A stretch of 64,000 nucleotides of DNA from the NCBI GenBank assembly GCA_900542195.1, contig UQNA01000008.1:1-64000 (forward strand), written 5' to 3'. The translations under genes and the position numbers were made by a program. The notes under the pieces were generated by a model, which did not search any database, was not told the origin of the DNA, and saw nothing but the letters and a program-made list of their open reading frames with translations. Source of the DNA: an uncultured Sutterella sp. Its GTDB lineage: Bacteria; Pseudomonadota; Gammaproteobacteria; Burkholderiales; Burkholderiaceae_F. Positions 58,058-64,000 of the stretch are shown piece by piece; the first letter of the stretch is position 1, and each line of letters begins with the position of its first letter.

Positions 58058-60928
58058 TTACTCTTCTATTTTCTCAACTGAATATCCCAACTTCTCAACG
58101 GTCGATTTAATTGTCTTATCGTTTAGTTCTCCGTCAAAGCAAATGGTTGCCAGCTTGTTCTCAAGATCCACTTTTACGCTTTGAACGCCCGGAAGTTTAA
58201 AAAGCCCCTTCTCTACTGCAGAACTGCAGTGAGAACACATCATTCCTTCAATGACAACTTTCTTTGTACGAAGAACAGGCTTTAAAGTTTGGAGGCTCTT
58301 CTCCTGTATCTGAGAACTTTGCAAAACTTCAGCCATTTCAGGAGCGGCGATATCCTCAATCTTCACCACTTGATATCCGAGCTTCTCGACAGTGGATTTA
58401 ATCGACTCATCGCTCAGTTCTCCGTTAAAACCAATCGTTGCCATCTTGTCCTTGAGATCAACCTTTACGCTTTGAACTTCCGGAAGTTTAGAAAGACCTT
58501 TTTCTACCGCAGAACTGCAGTGAGAACACATCATTCCTTCAATAAATACTGCTTTGATATGCTCGGCGGGATGCGAAACTGAAGAAGCGGCTTCTTGCTT
58601 GAGTGTAACTGAAATCACCGCAGCCTTCGCGCTGTTTGCCTTTCTTTGCTCTTGGTTAAAAACTAACTTCGGCTTCCAGCCTCTTAAACGTAAAGCATTG
58701 CTGACGACACTAACCGAACTCATGCTCATAGCTGCAGCTGCAATCATTGGACTTAACGTCCAGCCAAGCACCGGATAGAACACACCGGCAGCGACAGGAA
58801 TACCGATGATGTTATAGAAGAATGCCCAGAACAAATTCTGTCTGATGTTGTTCATCGTTGAATGAGATAAGTTTTCTGCATTAACAACGTCGGTCAGACG
58901 ATTCTTCATTAATACGATATCAGCAGATTCAATTGCCACATCAGTACCGGCTCCAATAGCAATCCCAACGTCTGCTCGAGCCAATGCAGGAGCATCGTTG
59001 ATTCCGTCGCCGACCATAATGACTCTTTTGCCTTCGCCCTGCAGTCTGCGGACAATTTTTTCTTTATCGGAAGGCAAAACACCGCTTTCAATATGATCAA
59101 TGCCGACTTTAGAAGCAACTGCCTTGGCCGTTACCTCATTGTCACCGGTAACCATCCAAACTTCTTGACCTGCTTTTTTCATAGCCTCTATAGCAATTTT
59201 GCTGTCAGGCTTGATTGCATCGGCAACTGCAATAATTCCTTTCGGTGTACCGTTAATCTTGACTATAAGCGGGGTTTTTCCTTGCCTTGCCAATGACAAT
59301 GCTTGTTCGGTTATCTGACTATTTTGGATGCTTAGAGCCTTAAGATTCCCGATTTCAACTTTCTCATTTCCGACTGTACCGGAAACACTTCCGGACACTT
59401 GTTTAAAATCGGACGACGGAGAAAGAGAGATTTGAACTTCAGCGCAATAGTTGGAGATAGCGTTGGCTAAAGGATGTTCGGACTTACTCTCTACGGCATA
59501 AACTTTTTGAAGTAATTCATCCAGACTTTGGCCGTTAAATAACACGACATCGGTCACGGATGGTTTCCCTTCAGTAACCGTACCCGTCTTATCTAAAACA
59601 ACAGCATTGACTTTTTCACTGCTTTCAATCGCCTCAGCTGATTTGAATAAGATTCCCTGCTCAGCCCCTTTTCCGCTTCCGACCATGATCGCTGTAGGCG
59701 TAGCTAACCCCAGCGCACAAGGACAAGAAATAACGAGAACGGATACTCCAATCATGAGAGCAAACTCCCAAGAATACCCTAAAAGCATCCAAGTCACTGA
59801 AGCAATAACGGCAAGCGCAATTACCGTTGGGACGAAAATTCCCGAAACCTTATCAGCCAATCTTGCAACAGGAGCTTTTGAGGAAGTAGCTTCATCTACC
59901 AGCTTAATAATTTGAGCCAGGGCCGTGTCTTCTCCGACCTTTGTTACTTGCATTAGAAAATGCCCTTGTGTGACTAAGGTTCCTCCGGATAAGACTGAGC
60001 CGGCTTCCTTCTCCACCGGAAGGCTTTCTCCGGTCAAGGAAGATTCATCGACCGAACCGGTTCCTTCTGTGACAACTCCGTCGACCGGAATTCTTTGTCC
60101 GGTTTTCAGAACAACAATTTCACCGGGGCGGATTTCATCCACGGACACTTCGATGTCTTTTCCGTCTCTTTGAACGACCGCAGTATCCGGAACTAATTCC
60201 AATAGTTTAGAAATAGCATTAGTAGTTCTTTTTTTTGCCCTTGCTTCAAAATACTTACCTACCGTGATCAGGGTAAGAATCATTGCGGCGGAATCAAAAT
60301 AGAGATTATGCGCATACTTGGCAACGAGTTCTTGATTGCCGGCTGACAAGCCTATAAGCATCATATAAAGCGCAAACAAGCCGAAAAATACAGAAGCAGC
60401 AGAACCGATGGCTACAAGAGAATCCATATTAGGAGCTCGTGCAAACAGCGAACGGAATCCGATATTGAAGAACTTGAAATTAACAAAAACGACGGGAATA
60501 GTTAAGAGAAACTGAGTCAATGCATTGACGGCAGCGTTCTGATGTCCGCTTAAGAAAGAAGGATTTGGCAATCCAACCATCGGAGCCATAGCAATGTACA
60601 TCAAAGGGACACTGAATAGGATAGAAACCCAAAGACGTGTTTCCATGCTCTTGAGTTCTTCTGCCTGGACCTCTTCTTGAGGTTTAGAAGGAGCAGCTGT
60701 TCCTTTGCCCCTTTCTTCAGATTTGGCAGTGGCGGAATATCCTGCTTTTTTCACAGCTTCTTCAATTTGCTCTGTGCCTGTTTTGGACGGATCAAAATCA
60801 ACCACCATGGAATTTTTTAAGAGATTGACATTTACGTCATCAATTCCATTTAATGCTTTAACGGCCTTTTCCACTCTGGCGGAGCAGGCGGAACAGCTCG
60901 TCCCCGTGACATCAAAATGTTCTTTCAT
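58058..60928 (-). CDS. copA: copper-exporting P1B-type ATPase
   Basis: A 956-residue heavy-metal ATPase exporting Cu(I) from the cytoplasm. An N-terminal HMA domain (CSAC, residues 13-16) precedes eight helices with the transport motif SCPCALGLATPTA. SLTGESLPVEK is the actuator loop, DKTGTVTEG the phosphorylation site, and GDGINDAPALARAD the hinge. Two more HMA domains are attached at the C-terminus (about 790-855 and 888-956), each with EGMMCSHCSSAVEKG. C-terminal HMA pairs are rare in CopA, and these two are very similar to each other. AAGGAA precedes the ATG. It is divergent from an HxlR regulator. Confidence 0.95.
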   Translation of the reverse strand: MKEHFDVTGTSCSACSARVEKAVKALNGIDDVNVNLLKNSMVVDFDPSKTGTEQIEEAVKKAGYSATAKSEERGKGTAAPSKPQEEVQAEELKSMETRLWVSILFSVPLMYIAMAPMVGLPNPSFLSGHQNAAVNALTQFLLTIPVVFVNFKFFNIGFRSLFARAPNMDSLVAIGSAASVFFGLFALYMMLIGLSAGNQELVAKYAHNLYFDSAAMILTLITVGKYFEARAKKRTTNAISKLLELVPDTAVVQRDGKDIEVSVDEIRPGEIVVLKTGQRIPVDGVVTEGTGSVDESSLTGESLPVEKEAGSVLSGGTLVTQGHFLMQVTKVGEDTALAQIIKLVDEATSSKAPVARLADKVSGIFVPTVIALAVIASVTWMLLGYSWEFALMIGVSVLVISCPCALGLATPTAIMVGSGKGAEQGILFKSAEAIESSEKVNAVVLDKTGTVTEGKPSVTDVVLFNGQSLDELLQKVYAVESKSEHPLANAISNYCAEVQISLSPSSDFKQVSGSVSGTVGNEKVEIGNLKALSIQNSQITEQALSLARQGKTPLIVKINGTPKGIIAVADAIKPDSKIAIEAMKKAGQEVWMVTGDNEVTAKAVASKVGIDHIESGVLPSDKEKIVRRLQGEGKRVIMVGDGINDAPALARADVGIAIGAGTDVAIESADIVLMKNRLTDVVNAENLSHSTMNNIRQNLFWAFFYNIIGIPVAAGVFYPVLGWTLSPMIAAAAMSMSSVSVVSNALRLRGWKPKLVFNQEQRKANSAKAAVISVTLKQEAASSVSHPAEHIKAVFIEGMMCSHCSSAVEKGLSKLPEVQSVKVDLKDKMATIGFNGELSDESIKSTVEKLGYQVVKIEDIAAPEMAEVLQSSQIQEKSLQTLKPVLRTKKVVIEGMMCSHCSSAVEKGLFKLPGVQSVKVDLENKLATICFDGELNDKTIKSTVEKLGYSVEKIEE
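58081..58258 (-). repeat. copA C-terminal HMA repeat, copy B
   Basis: Encodes the last HMA domain. The DNA is highly similar to 58372-58549, offset 291 bp (97 codons), with a nearly identical block around 58217-58258 (agaactgcagtgagaacac). Confidence 0.85.
58372..58549 (-). repeat. copA C-terminal HMA repeat, copy A
   Basis: Encodes the penultimate HMA domain; the partner of 58081-58258. Similarity covers the whole domain and fades in the linker between them. Confidence 0.85.
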
Positions 60929-61031
60929 TTCTATTCCTTAATTTGCAAGAACATTGTATTCAATACTTTCAAACTAGCAAGAACTACCAAGAATGGAATA
61001 TAGTATCCAAAAATATACTTAGGACGTCTTA
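60929..61031. promoter_or_regulatory. divergent copA / hxlR control region
   Basis: A 103-bp gap with two GTAT/ATAC dyads: GTATT-C-AATAC at 60956-60966 and AGTAT-N8-ATACT at 61002-61019. They are candidate HxlR operators. No CueR-type ACCTTCC element is seen. Confidence 0.5.
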
Positions 61032-61421
61032 ATGGCAAAAGAATGCTCAAATCAAAATAAGCCTCAGAACTGCTGTCCGGTAGAGAGAACTCTTGTTCTC
61101 ATCGGAGGAAAATATAAGGCGCTTATTCTTTGGAACCTGGTTGGAAAGACTCTTCGTTTTTCTGATCTTCAAAGAGAGGTCACCGCTGCTACTCCCAGAA
61201 TGCTCACTAAGCAGCTGAGAGAATTGGAGGAAGACGGCCTGCTAAGCCGTAAGGTTTACGCTGTCGTCCCGCCAAAAGTAGAGTATTCTTTGACCGAATT
61301 AGGTGAATCTTTACGTCCGATTTTGGAATCCATGTATATTTGGGGGACGGCGTTTTTACGTAAACAAGGAAGAACTCCTTGCTGTTCGATGAAAGAGCTC
61401 CCTAAAGTTCAGGAACACTAA
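61032..61421 (+). CDS. HxlR-family regulator with cysteines
   Basis: A 129-residue winged-helix regulator. GGKYKALILWNL and the core LRFSDLQREVTAATPRMLTKQLRELEEDGLLSRKVYAVVPPKVEYSLTELGESL are classic HxlR. Cys residues sit at the N-terminus (C5, C14, C15) and in RTPCCSM near the C-terminus; the N-terminal CPVERTL cysteine is shared with YodB/HypR-type thiol-stress sensors. The position opposite copA and the cysteines suggest it senses copper or oxidants; this is inference. Confidence 0.9.
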   Translation: MAKECSNQNKPQNCCPVERTLVLIGGKYKALILWNLVGKTLRFSDLQREVTAATPRMLTKQLRELEEDGLLSRKVYAVVPPKVEYSLTELGESLRPILESMYIWGTAFLRKQGRTPCCSMKELPKVQEH

Positions 61422-61455
61422 ATGCCCGGGGCCTTAAAAATTAGACGAGTCCACT

Positions 61456-62688
61456 ATGGCTGACAATAAAATAGAAAACTCAAACCTACCAAAGCTGGTT
61501 GGCTTTCTCTCTTTCAAGGATAGAGTCGATGTGATCGTCAGGGTCTTATTCGGCTTCTTTATTGCCATCGGCTGCTTTCTAGTCGTTTGGCCTTTTGCTA
61601 CAGCCATCTCAGTTGCAGCGGTTATTGCCATTGTTTCCTGGCCTCTTTTCAAGATCATCAGAAAATGGTGCGGGAACAGGAACCTATTGGCCAGCTTCAT
61701 TCTCGTCTTTCTATTAACTGTTTTAATCGTTATCCCGATTACGGGCCTTTCTGTTGTTTCTGCCCAACAGATACCTAATTTAATTTCTATGGTCAGAGAG
61801 TGGATTGCCTCAGGCTTTTCTCTGCCAAATGAAATCAAAGATATTCCTTGGGTCGGAAACTGGCTCTACGGGCAGCTGGATAGTTTTATCGGCAATCGGG
61901 AAGATTTAGCGGCTACAGCTCAAAAACTCTTTGATCCCGTCAGCAAAATTCTTCTTAAAGGCGCAGTGATGTTAGGCGACGGCCTTTTCCAACTGTTCCT
62001 GATGATCTTTATCATTTTCTTCTTCTATAGAGACGGAGACTACCTTGCAGACAAAAGTCTTGCACTGCTGACCCGCATGAGCGGCAACTTAGCTGTAGAA
62101 GTAAGAAACATCATTGTTAATACAACAAGAAGCGTTGTATTTGGAATTGTTGGAAGCGCTGCCGGCCAAGGCATTGTTGCTTTCATCGGCTTTTTAATAG
62201 CCGGAGTTCCGGGAGCTGTCACTCTCGGTGTTGCAGTTTTCGTGCTTTCTGCCGTTCCAATTGGACCACCGTTGGTTTGGGGTCCGGCTGCGATATGGCT
62301 TTATTACCAAGGTCAAGTAGGAATGGCGGTGTTCCTTGTTTTGTGGGGCTCTCTTGCTGTTTCTAGCGTGGATAACTTCTTAAAACCGCTGCTGATTTCA
62401 AAAGGAGCTTCCCTACCACTGTCCTTAATCTACTTGGGGGTATTCGGAGGCATCATCGCGTTCGGCTTTATGGGAATTATTCTTGGGCCCGTTGTGATCG
62501 CCGTCGGAATTGCGATGAGTAAGACTTGGCTTTCTATTTCGGCTTCCGTTAACGCTCAAAACCAACCAACTGAGGAAACCGAGAAAATTCTAGACAAGCT
62601 GTCTCAAAATTCCATCAACGACAGTAACACGATGGATGATGAAATCCTCGATGGAGAAATTGAAAAACCAAAACAGGTAAAGAAATAA
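61456..62688 (+). CDS. AI-2E (PerM/YhhT) family permease
   Basis: A 410-residue polytopic membrane protein. The C-terminal half has LAVEVRNIIVNTTRSVVFGIVGSAAGQGIVAFIGFLIAGVPGAVTLGVAVFVLSAVPIGPPLVWGPAAIWLYYQG (about residues 210-290) and LLISKGASLPLSLIYLGVFGGIIAFGFMGIILGP, the AI-2E block. The family includes autoinducer-2 exporters and Na+/H+ antiporters; substrate unknown. The C-terminal tail (about 370-410) is acidic. It starts 34 bp after the HxlR stop, possibly in the same transcript. Confidence 0.9.
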   Translation: MADNKIENSNLPKLVGFLSFKDRVDVIVRVLFGFFIAIGCFLVVWPFATAISVAAVIAIVSWPLFKIIRKWCGNRNLLASFILVFLLTVLIVIPITGLSVVSAQQIPNLISMVREWIASGFSLPNEIKDIPWVGNWLYGQLDSFIGNREDLAATAQKLFDPVSKILLKGAVMLGDGLFQLFLMIFIIFFFYRDGDYLADKSLALLTRMSGNLAVEVRNIIVNTTRSVVFGIVGSAAGQGIVAFIGFLIAGVPGAVTLGVAVFVLSAVPIGPPLVWGPAAIWLYYQGQVGMAVFLVLWGSLAVSSVDNFLKPLLISKGASLPLSLIYLGVFGGIIAFGFMGIILGPVVIAVGIAMSKTWLSISASVNAQNQPTEETEKILDKLSQNSINDSNTMDDEILDGEIEKPKQVKK

Positions 62689-62715
62689 TCTAAAAATCGA
62701 AATAGTCAAGAGCAA

Positions 62716-62746
62716 AAGTCCGCTGCCAAGCGGGCTTTGTCGTTTT
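62716..62746 (+). terminator. terminator after AI-2E gene
   Basis: Stem AAGTCCGC / GCGGGCTT (wobble) with a 6-nt loop, then TGTCGTTTT. Confidence 0.7.
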
Positions 62747-62782
62747 ATACTCTTAAAACTTGTTTACGACTTTTGAGAGTAT
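62747..62782 (+). promoter_or_regulatory. hairpin overlapping the racemase ribosome site
   Basis: Stem ATACTCTTAAAA / TTTTGAGAGTAT (12 bp with one mismatch) with a 12-nt loop. The 3' arm contains GAGAG, the only ribosome-site candidate for the ATG at 62791, so the stem could hide it. It could equally be an operator dyad. Confidence 0.5.
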
Positions 62783-62790
62783 TTACAATC

Positions 62791-64000
62791 ATGTCTGACC
62801 TGCATAACATTATTGCCATTTCCGGCGCTATCTGCCCCTCTTTCTTCGTTGAAAAACTTACAGCTGCTATTCATAATGAACCTGCTGAAGGAAATGAAAA
62901 GCCTCAGGTTGAATCTGTTCGTTTGAAATGGGAATGCCCTCCTGCCGATGCTTCAAAGCTAGTAAAAGAAGGCGATAGGAAGTGCAGAGTCTATGATGAA
63001 GTTCAATACTTCGCCGAACGCGGCGTAAAAGTTGTTGCTCTTCCCAATTTCCAGGCCCTCACCTTCTTGAGCGAGCTCCAAGTTGAATTTACAACTCCGA
63101 TTGCCAATATTGGCAAAGCCGTAGCTGAGTCTCTTAAAAATAAAGAAGGAATCAAACTCGGTTATCTTGGCTTAGCCTCTGAGCCAAAATTTGAAGCCGT
63201 TAAACACTCTTTCGAAGGTATTGCCAAAGTTGAATGGGTAGTTGCCGAAGAAAATGCTCAAAAAATGCTGAAAGAATATGAGCTCAAATTCTTTGACAAG
63301 AATCTTAATGAAGAACAAAAAGAAGAAGCATTGTCTATCTTAAAAAACGGCTGTCAGAGCTTAAAGGAAAAAGGCGCAGAACTCATTCTGCCCTCTTGCA
63401 CCGGTCAAGTTGAATATACAGATGCATTAAATGCTGCCGGTTTCCGTTTGATTGATATTGTCGGAGCCTACGCCCACTATCTTTGCACCAAGAAATGGGA
63501 ACCGCTTCCTAAGCCCTTTAAACTCGGTATTGTCGGCGGTATGGGACCGGCTGCTACCGTTGACCTTTATGACAAGATTACTCGTGCGACTCCGGCAAAA
63601 ATTGACCAGGATCACTTTAAAGTCGTTATTGAGCAGAATCCGCAGATTCCTGACCGCACCAAATATCTGCTTCATGGCGGAATTGACCCAACTCTCTCTC
63701 TATATTCCTGCTGCAAGAAGTTAGAAGCCGACAAAGTCGATGCTATCGTGTTCCCGTGCAATACTGCTCACGCTTACATTGAAACAATTGTTCCTCACCT
63801 TGATGTTCCAATCATTAATATGCAGAGAACAACGCTCGAAGAAATCAAGAAGAAATTCGGCGAAAAAGCCGTTATCGGTTTGATGGCTACTGACGGAACC
63901 TGTGAAACCGGAATTTACAGTAAGAAAGCCGACGAAATGGGGCTGAAATGTGTACGTCCGGATCCGGAATATCAAAAATACGTCATGGAAGCCATTTACG
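62791..64000 (+). CDS. two-domain Asp/Glu-racemase-like protein (3' incomplete)
   Basis: At least 403 codons, open at the window end. The first half (about 1-230) resembles a divergent Asp/Glu racemase-type module with GAICPSFF at the N-terminus, TTPIANIGKAVAE and LILPSCTGQ (Cys near 215). From about 245 a second, standard module begins: FKLGIVGGMGPAATVDLYDKI, IPDRTKYLL and VFPCNTAH (catalytic Cys). A tandem fusion is unusual because the enzyme normally works as a single-domain dimer. The start is ATG 62791. The amino acid substrate cannot be named. Confidence 0.85.
   Translation, partial: MSDLHNIIAISGAICPSFFVEKLTAAIHNEPAEGNEKPQVESVRLKWECPPADASKLVKEGDRKCRVYDEVQYFAERGVKVVALPNFQALTFLSELQVEFTTPIANIGKAVAESLKNKEGIKLGYLGLASEPKFEAVKHSFEGIAKVEWVVAEENAQKMLKEYELKFFDKNLNEEQKEEALSILKNGCQSLKEKGAELILPSCTGQVEYTDALNAAGFRLIDIVGAYAHYLCTKKWEPLPKPFKLGIVGGMGPAATVDLYDKITRATPAKIDQDHFKVVIEQNPQIPDRTKYLLHGGIDPTLSLYSCCKKLEADKVDAIVFPCNTAHAYIETIVPHLDVPIINMQRTTLEEIKKKFGEKAVIGLMATDGTCETGIYSKKADEMGLKCVRPDPEYQKYVMEAIY

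Noticed and set aside
1..64000. CRISPR array, prophage or integrative element
   Set aside because: No spaced direct repeats, phage structural genes, integrase or att repeats were seen; only one IS element is present.

Overview
The window looks like the chromosome of a gut-type betaproteobacterium (Burkholderiales, most like Sutterellaceae such as Parasutterella, Turicimonas or Sutterella). This is inferred, not proven. The reasons are: moderate GC with dense short operons; the betaproteobacterial run argS - SPOR/FtsN-like - dsbA - SDR; a Burkholderiales-type porin; a cydP-cydA-cydB-cydX oxidase operon; and a rich anaerobic respiratory gene set (nitrate reductase, secreted flavoprotein reductase, tetraheme cytochrome, Dcu transporters).

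Layout. 1-1000: two tandem tRNA-Tyr genes and two small membrane proteins. 1.1-7.2 kb: housekeeping (folE2, argS, SPOR protein, dsbA, SDR, a MetC-like lyase). 7.3-15.6 kb: narK-narG-narH-narI on the minus strand, with narJ displaced to the divergent plus strand. 15.7-17 kb: sstT. 17.2-22.6 kb: an AAA+ ATPase with two ATPase modules, a MerR-type regulator and a VIT-vWA protein; this is the best candidate for a poorly described system. 22.8-25.7 kb: MFS exporter, L-2-hydroxyacid dehydrogenase, DUF3455 lipoprotein. 25.9-34.1 kb: a catabolic locus of OFA-family MFS transporter, GntR regulator, DcuC-type transporter, M20 amidohydrolase, porin and CapA-like protein. Three copies of a dyad close to GTCATATAnATGAC lie before gntR, the M20 gene and the porin gene, so a GntR regulon can be read from the DNA.

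34.3-38.4 kb: secreted alpha/beta hydrolase, LysR regulator, a tetraheme cytochrome and a truncated flavoprotein reductase facing away from each other (a rearrangement scar), and a DUF1801 protein. 38.5-42.2 kb: the cyd operon, including cydX (28 codons) and ybgE. 42.3-47.0 kb: a TtrSR-like two-component pair divergent from a secreted flavoprotein reductase whose promoter region carries a perfect FNR box. 47.2-49.6 kb: a QseBC-like pair and two entericidin-like lipoproteins. 49.9-54.8 kb: a MetC-like lyase and Dcu-type transporter operon, a decayed LysR gene and an IS1634-like element. 54.8-57.9 kb: a second TtrSR-like pair and a small secreted protein. 58-61.4 kb: CopA with a duplicated C-terminal metal-binding domain and an HxlR regulator. 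61.4-64 kb: an AI-2E family permease and a two-domain Asp/Glu-racemase-like gene that runs off the window.

Together the genes describe a cell that respires on several electron acceptors (oxygen at low tension through bd oxidase, nitrate, and at least one organic acceptor through the flavoprotein). It imports dicarboxylates and amino acids as fuel and uses local two-component sensors to choose acceptors. No CRISPR array, prophage or integrative element was seen; the only mobile element is the IS.
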